In this document: positions 37,464 to 46,803 of the stretch, in pieces
Numbering within the stretch: position 1 is the stretch's first letter
How the letters are laid out: every line of letters begins with the position of its first letter
Origin: Schaalia sp. ORNL0103
GTDB lineage: Bacteria; Actinomycetota; Actinomycetes; Actinomycetales; Actinomycetaceae
Length of the DNA: 64,000 nucleotides
Direction: 5' to 3'
Assembly (NCBI RefSeq): GCF_019429565.1
Contig: NZ_JAHXSA010000001.1
Coordinates: 930,001 to 994,000 of the forward strand
Position numbers and translations under genes: made by a program
Notes under the pieces: generated by a model
Database searches by the model: none
What the model saw: the letters and a program-made list of their open reading frames with translations, nothing else
Told to the model about the DNA's origin: nothing

Positions 37464-39464
37464 ATGTCCGTCACCGTCGCACCCCACGGCCTGTGGAAGT
37501 CCCCCATTTCGGGCGATTCTTTCACTGCCCGTTCGGTCACGCTCTCCCAGGTTCGCGTCGACGGACCCGACACCTACTGGGTCGAGGGGCATCCGCGCCA
37601 GGGCGGACGTGCGACGCTGCTGCGCCGTCGCGGCACGGGGGAAACGGGCGAGGTTCTGCCTCTCATCGACGGTTCCCGCCTGCCCGATGTCGGCACGCGC
37701 GTGCACGAGTACGGCGGCAAGGCATACGCCGTTCACCACGGCGTCATCGTGTTCTCCGATCAGACCGACGGCCGCGTTTACGCCTTTGACACGGCCGATC
37801 CGCGCCGCGTCGTGCGTCCCCTGACGACCCTGTCGAAGGTCCGCTACGGCGACTTCTGGATCGCCGACGTGCGCGACCTCGTGTACGCGGTGGCCGAGGA
37901 TCACTCCGCCCCGGGCGAGCCCGTTAACAAGATTGTCGCTATTCCTCTCGATGGCTCCGCCGCCCGCGACGACAGCGCGATCATCACGGTGTTCGAGGGC
38001 ACCGACTTCGCTCAGGCTCCGACGGTCTCCCCCGACGGCACTAAGATCGCCTGGATCACGTGGAACCACCCGAACATGCCGTGGACGTACTCTCAGCTGC
38101 GCGTCGCGTCCCTGACCTTCGAGGGTACGATCGATCAGGAGGTCGTCCTGGTGGATCGCCCGGGCGTGTGCGTCTACGAGCCGCGCTGGACGCTTGACGG
38201 CGATCTCATCCACGTGGATGACTCCTCCGGCTGGGCAAACCTGTACCGCACCCAGGGCTTCGTGTGGCAGGAGGGCGAGGATCCGAACGCCTGGACCTCG
38301 CGTCTGCGCACTCGCGCGCTGCACCCGGGACCTCACGCGTTCTCGCACCCGCACTGGCAGCTGGGCCTGCACTCCTACGACAACTACGACAACGACTACC
38401 TCGTGTGCTCGTGGGCCGAGGACCAGGTCTGGCACATCGGTACCGTGCGCATCGACAACGGCATGGCCGAGGAGTGGGCGACCGGCTGGTGGCCGATCGG
38501 TAACGTCGCCGCAGCGGATGGTCGCGTCGTCTTCCTCGCGGATTCCGCGACGCACACTCCCGCGATCATCGAGGTGTCGCGCGGTAAGACCAAGGTGCTG
38601 CGTCCCTCGTCGGAGGCCGAGGTGCCCACCGCTCTCGTCTCCACTGCCGAGATGCTCACGTGGAAGACCTCGGATGGCGAGGAAGCTCACGGTTTCTACT
38701 ACGCGCCCGTGAACCCCGAGTTCGCCGCCCCCGAGGGCGAGCTGCCCCCGCTCATCGTCAACGTGCACGGCGGACCGACTGAAGCCGCCCGCCCGGGCCT
38801 GCAGGTTCCCTTCCAGTACTGGACCAGCCGCGGCTTTGCAGTTCTGGACGTGAACTTCCGCGGGTCGACGTCCTTCGGCCGTCCCTACCGTGAGCGCATC
38901 AACGGCAACTGGGGTGTCATGGACGTTCAGGACTGCGTCGACGGCGCTCAGTACCTCATCGATCTGGGCCGCGTCGATCCGAAACGAATCGCGATCCGTG
39001 GTCGTTCTTCCGGTGGCTTCACCGTGCTCAACGCGCTTGCGTCCTCCGATGTGTTCACCGCCGGCGCGTCGTTCTCGGGCATCGCCGACCTGGTGAAGTT
39101 GAAGGAAACCAGCCACAAGTTCGAGTCGCACTACGACGGAATTCTGCTCGGCACCGACGACACCTCCGACCCGGTGTGGGCGCAGCGCTCGCCCATCAAC
39201 CGTGTCGGTGAGATTAAGGCGCCGCTCATGCTTCTGCAGGGCACCGACGACCCGGTCGTTCCCGCCTCGCAGGCCCAGGAGATGTACGAGGCGCTGCGCG
39301 CCAACGGCAACGCGGTCGCCCTCAAGCTCTACCAGGGAGAGGGACACCGCTTCCGCTCAGCCATCAACATCAAGGATGCGTGGCAGTCGGAGCTGGCTTT
39401 CTACAGGACCGTCTGGGGCATCGCCATTGACGCCCCCATTCACGTGGAGATCGCAAACCTGTGA
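37464..39464 (+). CDS. S9-family prolyl oligopeptidase-like serine peptidase
   Basis: 666 residues, cytoplasmic. The N-terminal two thirds form a beta-propeller-like region with TolB/DPP4-type repeats (DFAQAPTVSPDGTKIAWITW). The C-terminal alpha/beta-hydrolase has oxyanion region VNVHGGPTEAARPG, nucleophile RGRSSGGFTVL (GXSXG), Asp at GTDDPVVPASQ and His at GEGHRF. These enzymes cleave short peptides or acyl-peptides. ATG with AAGGAGG upstream. Overlaps the ClC gene by GTGA. Confidence 0.92.
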   Translation: MSVTVAPHGLWKSPISGDSFTARSVTLSQVRVDGPDTYWVEGHPRQGGRATLLRRRGTGETGEVLPLIDGSRLPDVGTRVHEYGGKAYAVHHGVIVFSDQTDGRVYAFDTADPRRVVRPLTTLSKVRYGDFWIADVRDLVYAVAEDHSAPGEPVNKIVAIPLDGSAARDDSAIITVFEGTDFAQAPTVSPDGTKIAWITWNHPNMPWTYSQLRVASLTFEGTIDQEVVLVDRPGVCVYEPRWTLDGDLIHVDDSSGWANLYRTQGFVWQEGEDPNAWTSRLRTRALHPGPHAFSHPHWQLGLHSYDNYDNDYLVCSWAEDQVWHIGTVRIDNGMAEEWATGWWPIGNVAAADGRVVFLADSATHTPAIIEVSRGKTKVLRPSSEAEVPTALVSTAEMLTWKTSDGEEAHGFYYAPVNPEFAAPEGELPPLIVNVHGGPTEAARPGLQVPFQYWTSRGFAVLDVNFRGSTSFGRPYRERINGNWGVMDVQDCVDGAQYLIDLGRVDPKRIAIRGRSSGGFTVLNALASSDVFTAGASFSGIADLVKLKETSHKFESHYDGILLGTDDTSDPVWAQRSPINRVGEIKAPLMLLQGTDDPVVPASQAQEMYEALRANGNAVALKLYQGEGHRFRSAINIKDAWQSELAFYRTVWGIAIDAPIHVEIANL

Positions 39465-41302
39465 CACCCATTAGTCAGTCCCCGCAGCCAGAGGAACCGG
39501 CTGCGGGGACTCGCTTGCGCGTCGGCCATACGGTCGCCGCACATCGTTCCCTGCTCGGCGTTGCAGCCGCACTCGTTGGCGCGGTCGTCGGCGCGGCAGC
39601 CGTCGTCTTTAACCTCGCGATTCGCGCGTGGACGTGGGTCTCCACCGGCTTCGACGAGTACACGACCCACGTCGGTCAGTCGCACGGCGTGTGGGGATGG
39701 GCACCGTGGCTCTTCCTGCTTCTCTCCCCCGCGATCGCCGGCCTCCTGTACGGGCCACTCATCCAGCGTTTCGCCCCCTCGGCGAAGGGACACGGCATCC
39801 CCGAGGTGATGCTCGCGGTGCGCCGTAAGGGTGGGCGTATCCCTGGGCGCGTCGCCATCGTCAAGATCCTGGCCTCGGCCCTGACCATCGGCTCGGGTGG
39901 ATCGGCGGGACGCGAGGGCCCGATCGTGCAGGTGGGCGCGTCGCTGGGATCCACCATCGCGTCGTGGCTGCGCATGCCCGTCTCCCGCGTGGTTCTGTTG
40001 GCCTCGTGCGGGTCGGCGGCCGGCATCGCTGCCACGTTCCACGCTCCCCTCGCGGGCGCGGTGTTCGCCCTCGAGGTGATCCTCGTCGAGTTCACGGCGG
40101 AGACCTTCGGCTTTGTCGTTCTCTCAGCCGTGACCTCGTCGGTGGTCGCGCGCATCCTGCAGGGCGACGAGATGGTCATTCGCGTCGCCGACAACCTGAC
40201 GTTCGCGTCGATGTCGGACATCTGGTGGGTGGCGCTCCTCGGCCTCGTTGCGGGGCTGTGCGGCCTCGGCTTCTCCAAGCTCCTGTACGCCGCGGAGGAC
40301 GCAATCGACTGGCTGTGGGAACGCACGCACCTGCCCGAGTGGGCGCGTCCGGGTGTGCTCGGCCTCGCCCTCGGCGCAGCTCTCGTTGCTTTCCCCTACA
40401 TGTACGGCTCGGGCTATCCGCTTGAGGAGGAGGCGATCGCGGGGAATTACTCGATCGCGTTCCTGCTGGCCCTCATGCTGGGCCGCGCTGTGTTCACGTC
40501 GTTCACGATTGGTATGGGCGGTTCGGGCGGCGTCTTTGCGCCCACGCTGTTCATTGGCGCGATGGCGGGCGCCGCCTTCGGAGACCTCGTCGCTCCCGTG
40601 TCGGATTCTCCCGTCGGCGTTTTCGCCGTGGTGGGCATGGGCGCTGCTTTCGCAGGTGCCGCGCGTGCCCCGATGACGGCGGTCCTCATCATCGTGGAGA
40701 TGACCGGCCAGTTCTCGCTGATCCTGCCGATGATGCTCGCGGTCGTGATCGCGACGGGCGCCTCGCGTTTCCTCACCCGCGCGACGATCTACACGGAGAA
40801 GCTGCGCCGGCGCGGCGATATCCTCGACGACCCCGTCGAGGGGACGCTGCTCGGGACGCGTGCGGCGTCCGAGTGGATGACTGAGGCTCCCGAGACACTC
40901 CCGTGTGAGGCGAGCGCCGCGTCAGCGATTGCCGCCCTGCGCCGCACAAAGGAGACGGTGCTGCCCGTCGTGAACGAGGAGCACCGCTTCGTCGGACTCG
41001 TGTCCTCGCTGCGCCTCGCTGAGCTCACGCAGGAGGACGGATCCCTCGACGCACCCCTGTCGGATTTGCCTCTCATCGACGAGGCCGTGGCAGCCTCCGC
41101 TCCCCCGTCCGAGGTTCTCGGGGCGCTGCGGCGCACGGGCTTGCAGTCTCTGCCCGTCGTGGATACGGATCGCCGAGTGGTCGGATGGGTGTCCGAGCGT
41201 GACCTGGTGAATCGCATGTACCGCGATCAGCGCCGCGCGATCGAGGCCCGCACGCAGACGTCGTGGGGCTCGCGCATGCAGGAGCGCAGGAGAAGCCGCT
41301 AG
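39461..41302 (+). CDS. ClC chloride channel/antiporter with two CBS domains
   Basis: 613-residue membrane protein. Selectivity elements are visible: GSGGSAGREGP (with the gating Glu of GREGP), GHGIPEVM and GSGGVFAPTLFIGAMAG. The gating Glu suggests a Cl-/H+ antiporter or gated channel. The C-terminal cytoplasmic part (about 460-600) contains two CBS modules (AASEWMTEAPETLPCEASA; VLGALRRTGLQSLPVVDTDRRVVGWVSERDLV), which usually sense adenine nucleotides. GTG 39461 overlaps the S9 peptidase stop, so the pair is co-transcribed. Its TAG stop shares CTAG with the convergent RNA methyltransferase stop. Confidence 0.92.
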   Translation: MTPISQSPQPEEPAAGTRLRVGHTVAAHRSLLGVAAALVGAVVGAAAVVFNLAIRAWTWVSTGFDEYTTHVGQSHGVWGWAPWLFLLLSPAIAGLLYGPLIQRFAPSAKGHGIPEVMLAVRRKGGRIPGRVAIVKILASALTIGSGGSAGREGPIVQVGASLGSTIASWLRMPVSRVVLLASCGSAAGIAATFHAPLAGAVFALEVILVEFTAETFGFVVLSAVTSSVVARILQGDEMVIRVADNLTFASMSDIWWVALLGLVAGLCGLGFSKLLYAAEDAIDWLWERTHLPEWARPGVLGLALGAALVAFPYMYGSGYPLEEEAIAGNYSIAFLLALMLGRAVFTSFTIGMGGSGGVFAPTLFIGAMAGAAFGDLVAPVSDSPVGVFAVVGMGAAFAGAARAPMTAVLIIVEMTGQFSLILPMMLAVVIATGASRFLTRATIYTEKLRRRGDILDDPVEGTLLGTRAASEWMTEAPETLPCEASAASAIAALRRTKETVLPVVNEEHRFVGLVSSLRLAELTQEDGSLDAPLSDLPLIDEAVAASAPPSEVLGALRRTGLQSLPVVDTDRRVVGWVSERDLVNRMYRDQRRAIEARTQTSWGSRMQERRRSR

Positions 41303-42648
41303 CGGCGAAGGGCCGAGACCATTTCCACGTGGTGGGTGTGCGGGAAGAGGTCCCACGCCTGCAGCGATTCGAGCCGGTATCCGGCCTCGGTAAGGGTGCG
41401 CAGGTCGCGCGCGCCCGCAGCCGGGTCACAGGACACCAGGACGACACGAGGGGCACCCGTGGCGGCGATCGCCTCGCACACCTCGGCTCCCGCACCGGCG
41501 CGCGGCGGGTCGGCCACGACGACGTCCGGCACGGCTCCCAGCTGGCCCGACAGGTCCACGATTCCCTCGCGATCAACATTTCCGGCGAAGGCGTCCACCC
41601 AGTCGAAGGCCGCAAGGTTCTCGCCGGCGTCACGCACGGCACCCTCGTCACCCTCAAGCGTCACGACGCGCCCCGTCTCTCCGACGGCGCGCGCGAGCGG
41701 CACGGAGAATAGCCCCGCACCCGAGTACAGCTCCATGACAGCGCGCCCAGTACCGGCCTCGCCTGCCCCGAACGCAGCAGCCAGCACAGCGTTCGCGAGC
41801 ACCTCGGCACCGCGCACGTGCGTCTGCCAGAAACCGGAGGGGCGTACGTAGTACGACTCGACGCCGGAGCCGACGGGCACGTTCCAGCGCAACACGTCGG
41901 CGTCGATGCGCACGCCGTCGGCGGCGTACGTGTCCTCGCCAATCAGGACGACGGGATCACCGCCGGAGGGGGCTACCGCACGCACGCGGTCCCCCGGCTT
42001 CCATAGGCGACGCCACGGCGTGCCCTCGTCAAACAGTCCGAGCTCGCGGATCGCGGGCACAGCAAGCGGCATGTCCTCGAGCGCGATGACGCGGCGTCTG
42101 CGGAACTCATGCATGCCGGCGCGACCATCCGCGTCGATGACGACGTCGATGCGCGAGCGGCGGCCGGTCAGCGGATCGCCCGGGTCCTCGTCGCCCGGCG
42201 CAGGAGCGACACGTACTCCACCGAGGGCTTCCACGGCCTCGAACAGGACCTCGCCGCCCACGCGGCGCAGCTGCCCCGCAATCACGCGGGACTTCCAGTC
42301 GCGCTGAGCGACCGGCATCAGGTGCGCGAGCTCGCCGCCACCGACGCCTCCCGGACCGGCCTGGGGCCAGACGGACTCGACGCGGTCGTCCGAGGCCTCG
42401 ACGACCTCGATGGCATCCGCCCAGGCCAGCTTCTTCTGGACGGCGGTTACCCGCGCGCGGACAATCTCTCCGGGTGCCGCGTGGCGCACGAAGACGACGC
42501 GCCCGCTCTCGTCGCGGGCGACACACGCGCCACCGTGTGCGGGCTCGCCGACACTCAGCTGGAGGACCTCGCCGATCCCCTCGCGGGGCTGAGCGGATGC
42601 CGTGCGACGGCGCGGAGAGGGACGACGGCGCGACGGACGGGGGCTCAT
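41299..42648 (-). CDS. Class I SAM-dependent RNA m5U methyltransferase (TrmA/RlmC-RlmD type)
   Basis: 449 residues. N-terminal TRAM domain (VGEPAHGGACVARDESGRVVFVRHAAPGEIVRARVT), then a Rossmann methyltransferase with SAM site VMELYSGAGLFSVPLARAVG, DPPRAGAG, and catalytic Cys in VVLVSCDPAAGARDL; C-terminal HTHHVEMVS. No four-cysteine Fe-S motif is seen, so it is the cluster-free actinobacterial variant. The target uridine (tRNA 54 or 23S rRNA) is unresolved. ATGA overlap with the upstream APC transporter, as in mycobacterial Rv2690c-Rv2689c. Confidence 0.88.
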   Translation of the reverse strand: MSPRPSRRRPSPRRRTASAQPREGIGEVLQLSVGEPAHGGACVARDESGRVVFVRHAAPGEIVRARVTAVQKKLAWADAIEVVEASDDRVESVWPQAGPGGVGGGELAHLMPVAQRDWKSRVIAGQLRRVGGEVLFEAVEALGGVRVAPAPGDEDPGDPLTGRRSRIDVVIDADGRAGMHEFRRRRVIALEDMPLAVPAIRELGLFDEGTPWRRLWKPGDRVRAVAPSGGDPVVLIGEDTYAADGVRIDADVLRWNVPVGSGVESYYVRPSGFWQTHVRGAEVLANAVLAAAFGAGEAGTGRAVMELYSGAGLFSVPLARAVGETGRVVTLEGDEGAVRDAGENLAAFDWVDAFAGNVDREGIVDLSGQLGAVPDVVVADPPRAGAGAEVCEAIAATGAPRVVLVSCDPAAGARDLRTLTEAGYRLESLQAWDLFPHTHHVEMVSALRR

Positions 42649-44723
42649 TCGTTCTCCTCGGTGGGGCTTTCGCTGCGAGTGCTGCCGGGCTGCTCAGTGC
42701 GGGACTTCGACTCACCGGAGGCCGGTGCTGCGACGCGCGAGAACGGGTCATTGACGCGCTGACGGCCTTCCACGACGTCGTCCTCGCCGAGCTGCCACGG
42801 GACGACGGTGATGACCACGCCGGGAACGCCGAGGAGCGCGGCTCGTAGGCGCAGGGCCGACTGGTTGTGCACGAAGTTCTCCCACCAGTGAGAGACGAGG
42901 AATTGCGGCATGTAGACCACGAGCATCTCGGTGGGCATCGCGCGACGGCGCCCGCGCACGTACTGGAGGATGACTGAGGCGATGTCACGGTAGGGCGCGG
43001 AGAGGAGCGTCAGCGGCACGGGAACACCGGAGGCCTTCCACTGGCGGAGGATCTTGTTTTCTTCCTCGTCGTCGGCGACGACGGAGACGAGCTCGATCGA
43101 CGTCGGCGAGGACGCGCGAGCCGCCGCGATCGCTCGCATGGCGGGACGGGACAGGGAGGACACGAGGACGAGGGCACGCACGCGGGTCGGCAGGGCGCGG
43201 CGCGCATTCCAGTCGTCCACGCGCAGCTGCGAGCGGATCGTCTCGTAGTGGTGGTGGATCGAAATCTGGATACCAAACGCGATCGCGATCATCAGTAGCG
43301 TGATCCACGCGCCGTGCGTGAACTTCGTGGCCAGGACGATAATGAGCACGAGGCCGGTCATCATGAAGCCGACGATGTTGACGGCGCGCGAGCGCAGGAC
43401 GGACTTGCGTTCCTGACCGGACTGGCGCGTGCGCAGCTGCCGGTTCCAGTGCTTGATCATGCCCAGCTGCGAGAGCGTGAAGGAAATGAAGACACCGACG
43501 ACGTAGAGCTGGATGAGGCGCGTCGTCTGCGCTTGGAAGCCGACGATCAGCGCGATCGCGGCGACTGTCAGAACGACGATGCCATTCGAGTACGACAGGC
43601 GGTCGCCGCGGCGCACCATCTGGTGGGGCAGGAAGGAATCGCGCGACAGGACGGATGCCAGCGTCGGGAAGCCGTTAAACGCCGTATTGCCCGCGAGCAC
43701 CAGGATGAAGCCGGTGACAACGGTGATCAGGATGAAGAGGATCGATCCCTGACCGAACACCGCGGAGGCGATCTGCGAGATTGCCGGATCAATGGGCGTG
43801 TTCTCCGGGACGGGCGCGCCCTGGTAGGTCAGCTGGGTCGCGGCATCGTCGACGATCTTCACGCCGGTCGCGCGCGCCAGCACAAGGATCGAGATCATCA
43901 TTGAGGCGGCAATCAGACCGAGCATCGCCAGGGTAGTCGCCGCGTTGCGGGACTTGGGGCGGCGGAACATGGGCACGCCGTTGGAGATGGCCTCAACGCC
44001 GGTGAGTGCAGCGCAGCCCGAGGAGAAAGCGCGCATGAGCAGGAAGGCTCCCGCGAGCCCTGCCAGGCCGTCCGCGTGGCCGGGCGCAGTCACGAGGTCG
44101 TAGGCGGCGGTGGGCGACTCCCCGAGGTGTCCCGTCGCCATCTTCGCGAAACCAACGACGACCATGAGGCCGATGGCCCCCATGTACAGATACGTGGGCA
44201 CGGCGAACGCACCACCGGCCTCGCGCGTGCCACGCAGGTTCAGAGTGGCAAGGATGATGACGAGAGCGACCGCGATCGGCACCTCATGGCCGAGGAGGGC
44301 CGGGACGGCCGTCGTGATGTAGTTGGCTCCCGACGAAATCGAGACGGCGACCGTCAGGATGTAGTCGACCAGCAGGGCCGAGGCCACGAGCAGGCCCCAG
44401 GAACGGCCCAGGTTCGTGGTGACGACCTCGTAATCACCGCCACCCGACGGGTAGGCGTGCACCGTCTGACGGTACGACGCGACCACGACCGCGAGCACGA
44501 TCGCGACGACGACGCCCACCCACACGGACTGAAGCGCAGCCATCGAACCGGCGAGCGCAAGGGTGAGGAGGACTTCGTCCGGCGCGTAGGCGACGGACGA
44601 TAGCGCGTCCGACGCGAAGATCGGCAGGGCGATTCGTTTGGGGAGAAGCTGGTGGCCCATCGCGTCCGATCGCATCGGGCGCCCGATGAGCACGCGCTTT
44701 GCGTAGGCCAACAAGTTCGTCAC
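42645..44723 (-). CDS. APC-superfamily transporter, KimA-like (candidate K+ importer)
   Basis: 692 residues from GTG 44723 (the frame is open to 44774). The N-terminal RVLIGRPMRSDAMGHQLLPKRIALPIFASDALSSVAYAPDEVLL closely follows the Bacillus KimA N-terminus as I remember it (IGKPLKSQ...SSDALSSVAYGPEQ). About twelve TM segments cover residues 30-500; SYRQTVHAYPSGGGDYEVV and SISSGANYITTAVPALLG are in the core. A cytoplasmic C-terminal domain of about 190 residues follows. The divergent neighbours are the RCK potassium-sensing proteins ceoB/ceoC. Annotated in most genomes only as amino-acid permease; K+ transport is inference from similarity and context. Confidence 0.8.
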   Translation of the reverse strand: MTNLLAYAKRVLIGRPMRSDAMGHQLLPKRIALPIFASDALSSVAYAPDEVLLTLALAGSMAALQSVWVGVVVAIVLAVVVASYRQTVHAYPSGGGDYEVVTTNLGRSWGLLVASALLVDYILTVAVSISSGANYITTAVPALLGHEVPIAVALVIILATLNLRGTREAGGAFAVPTYLYMGAIGLMVVVGFAKMATGHLGESPTAAYDLVTAPGHADGLAGLAGAFLLMRAFSSGCAALTGVEAISNGVPMFRRPKSRNAATTLAMLGLIAASMMISILVLARATGVKIVDDAATQLTYQGAPVPENTPIDPAISQIASAVFGQGSILFILITVVTGFILVLAGNTAFNGFPTLASVLSRDSFLPHQMVRRGDRLSYSNGIVVLTVAAIALIVGFQAQTTRLIQLYVVGVFISFTLSQLGMIKHWNRQLRTRQSGQERKSVLRSRAVNIVGFMMTGLVLIIVLATKFTHGAWITLLMIAIAFGIQISIHHHYETIRSQLRVDDWNARRALPTRVRALVLVSSLSRPAMRAIAAARASSPTSIELVSVVADDEEENKILRQWKASGVPVPLTLLSAPYRDIASVILQYVRGRRRAMPTEMLVVYMPQFLVSHWWENFVHNQSALRLRAALLGVPGVVITVVPWQLGEDDVVEGRQRVNDPFSRVAAPASGESKSRTEQPGSTRSESPTEENE

Positions 44724-44813
44724 GGTTGTTAAGCGTAGTCCACCGAGCCTGACAGTGGCAGCGGCGAAGCGCACACTTGGCTATTGCGCGAGGAGCGGAG
44801 TACTTTGGTAGTC

Positions 44814-45479
44814 GTGCACTTTGTGATCATGGGTTGCGGGCGCGTCGGCGCTCGCCTGGCATCGACGTTGGACGCCGCGGGTCATTCCGTGGCGGTTATT
44901 GACCAGGATTCCAAGGCTTTCTCTCGCCTCTCCCCGGACTTTTCCGGTCGTCGCGTGACGGGCGTGGGCATGGACCGCGACTGCCTGCGTCAAGCGAACA
45001 TCAAGGACGCGTACGCGTTTGCGGCAGTCTCGTCGGGTGATAACTCGAACATTATCGCCGCGCGCGTCGCACGTGAGGTCTTTCACGTCGAACACGTGGT
45101 CGCGCGCATCTACGACCCGACGCGCGCCTATCTGTACGAGCGCCTCGGCATTCCGACGGTCGCCTCGGTGCAGCGCACCACCGAGTCGGTGATGCGCCGC
45201 CTGCTCCCTCCGGACGCATCGCTCATCTGGTCCCACCCAACCGGCGAGGTCGGCCTCGTCAATGCGACGCCCTCCCCCAGCTGGTACGGCCTGAGTTTCC
45301 AGGTCGTCGAGGAGCTCACGGGCTGCCGCATCGTCTTCACGTCGCGCTTGGGATCCATCCGCACCGCGTCGCCGGACCTCGTGGTCCAGGAGCACGATCA
45401 GCTGTACTTCGCGATCAACGGGACCGAGACCACGCAGCTGCGCGACCAGTTGGCTAACCCGCCCAAGACGGAGGTGTGA
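44814..45479 (+). CDS. ceoB: TrkA-type RCK potassium-uptake regulator CeoB
   Basis: 221 residues from GTG 44814 (HFVIMGCGRVGARLASTLDAAGHSV). The NAD-binding glycine motif is GCGRVG, followed by VIDQDSKAF with an acidic ligand-binding residue; the RCK-C domain occupies the last 80 residues (GLVNATPSPSWYGLSFQVVEELTG). TTG 44805 with GGAG upstream is an alternative start; the open frame begins at 44784. RCK proteins gate K+ transporters in response to nucleotides. ceoC follows with overlapping GTGA, and the KimA-like gene is divergent. Confidence 0.88.
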   Translation: MHFVIMGCGRVGARLASTLDAAGHSVAVIDQDSKAFSRLSPDFSGRRVTGVGMDRDCLRQANIKDAYAFAAVSSGDNSNIIAARVAREVFHVEHVVARIYDPTRAYLYERLGIPTVASVQRTTESVMRRLLPPDASLIWSHPTGEVGLVNATPSPSWYGLSFQVVEELTGCRIVFTSRLGSIRTASPDLVVQEHDQLYFAINGTETTQLRDQLANPPKTEV

Positions 45480-45481
45480 GC

Positions 45482-46186
45482 ATGAAGATTGTGATTGCTG
45501 GAGCCGGATCGGTGGGCCGCAGCGTCGCCCTGGAGCTGCTCGCTCACGGACACGACATCACCCTGATCGACAACATGCCCGAGAAGCTGCGCATCTCGTC
45601 CGTGGCAGATGCGGACTGGGTGCTCGCCGACGCGTGCTCGCCTGACGCGCTGCACGACGCGGGCGTGGACGAGGCCGACGTGATGGTCGCCGCGACCGGC
45701 GACGACAAGGCGAACCTGGTCATCTCCCTGCTGGCCAAGACCGAATTCGCGGTCCCCCGCGTGGTTGCTCGCCTGAACAACCCGAAGAACGAGTGGCTGT
45801 TCGATCAGGCATGGGGCGTGGACGTGTCCGTCTCGACGCCGCGCATTATGACCTCCCTCGTCGAGGAGGCGGTGTCGGTGGGCGTTCCGGTGCGCCTGTT
45901 CTCCTTCAACACGGCCGCCGTGTCGATGCACGCGCTCATCCTGCCGGAGGATTCCCCGGTTGTGGGCAAGCGCGTCCATTCACTGGCGCTGCCGGCCCGT
46001 TCGGTCCTCGCCGCGCTCCTGCGCGACGGTCGTCCGATCACGCCGAGCGCTGACGATGTGTTCGAGGCCTCTGATGAGCTGCTCCTTCTCGTGCCCGATG
46101 CGGACATCGCTGAGTTGGAGGACCTGCGTCAGCTGGTCGCATCCCCTGTCTCGGAGGAGTCCGACGACGAGGAAGGCGAGGAGTAA
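45482..46186 (+). CDS. ceoC: TrkA-type RCK potassium-uptake regulator CeoC
   Basis: 234 residues. ATG 45482 is preferred over GTG 45476 because GGAGG ends seven bases before the ATG. NAD/ATP motif GAGSVGRSVALELLAHGH and LIDNMPEK at the N-terminus; RCK-C domain at about 135-220 (LPEDSPVVGKRVHSLALPARS). The last residues are acidic (SEESDDEEGEE). Together with CeoB it probably makes a hetero-RCK complex. The 3' 58 bp overlap in antisense with the DUF3159 gene. Confidence 0.88.
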   Translation: MKIVIAGAGSVGRSVALELLAHGHDITLIDNMPEKLRISSVADADWVLADACSPDALHDAGVDEADVMVAATGDDKANLVISLLAKTEFAVPRVVARLNNPKNEWLFDQAWGVDVSVSTPRIMTSLVEEAVSVGVPVRLFSFNTAAVSMHALILPEDSPVVGKRVHSLALPARSVLAALLRDGRPITPSADDVFEASDELLLLVPDADIAELEDLRQLVASPVSEESDDEEGEE

Positions 46187-46803
46187 TCCTTCAGCTTCCA
46201 CCAGGTGGCCCAGGCTCCCAGCGCGAAGAGTGGGAGTCCGAGGGCCAGCTTGGCAACGCCGAGAGCAGCGACCTGGCCGGCGATCCAGAGGGGCGCCTGC
46301 ACGGCGACGCGCAGCGCGAAGATTCCCGCCCACATCCACGTGATCGCGGCGCAGCTGCGGCGCAGGGACGCGTAGGCGGGGTCGGACTGCCAGCCTTTCG
46401 CCAGGCCGGTCAGCGGACCGTAGAACTGGGCGACGAGGCTTCTCCCGAACAGGACGGACAAAGCGAAAGCAAGCGCCATGGCCACGTTCGTGGCGATGCC
46501 CCAGACGAAGTAGTTTTCTCCCCGCCCGGTCGCCGCCGCGAAGATGACGCCGATGGCGACTCCAAACAGGCCGGAGAGAGCCTGCTGCATCCCCTGGCGT
46601 TGGACGAGGCGGATCACGCAGGCGATCGCCGCGACGGCCGAGGCCGCGATGAGCGTCGGTACGAGGGCGCGCGTGGCCACAAAAACGATGACGAAGAGCA
46701 GTCCGGGCGCGGTGGCTTCGATGACACCGCGTGTGCCGCCCAGGGCTCGTGACCAGGAGAATTCCTCAGAGGTGGCCTGATCCATCCAGCGAGGAGTCGA
46801 CAT
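46129..46803 (-). CDS. DUF3159-family integral membrane protein
   Basis: 224 residues with five or six TM segments (VIEATAPGLLFVIVFVATRALVPTLIAASAVAAIACVIRL; NYFVWGIATNVAMALAFALSVLF). It ends in a Ser/Asp-rich tail (SSPSSSSDSSETGDATS) encoded by sequence antisense to the ceoC 3' end. Found in the same order (DUF3159, OB fold, DUF3710) in other Actinobacteria, near Rv2693c-Rv2696c in mycobacteria. Function unknown. ATG 46803 overlaps the stop of the OB-fold gene by one base (TGATG). Confidence 0.83.
   Translation of the reverse strand: MSTPRWMDQATSEEFSWSRALGGTRGVIEATAPGLLFVIVFVATRALVPTLIAASAVAAIACVIRLVQRQGMQQALSGLFGVAIGVIFAAATGRGENYFVWGIATNVAMALAFALSVLFGRSLVAQFYGPLTGLAKGWQSDPAYASLRRSCAAITWMWAGIFALRVAVQAPLWIAGQVAALGVAKLALGLPLFALGAWATWWKLKDYSSPSSSSDSSETGDATS

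Noticed and set aside
37419-39347. 642-residue minus-strand frame opposite the S9 peptidase
   Set aside because: Shadow; the opposite frame has catalytic motifs and a strong ribosome site.
44724-44813. c-di-AMP (ydaO-type) riboswitch upstream of the KimA-like gene
   Set aside because: Only about 90 bp lie between the divergent starts and no ydaO motif pattern is visible.
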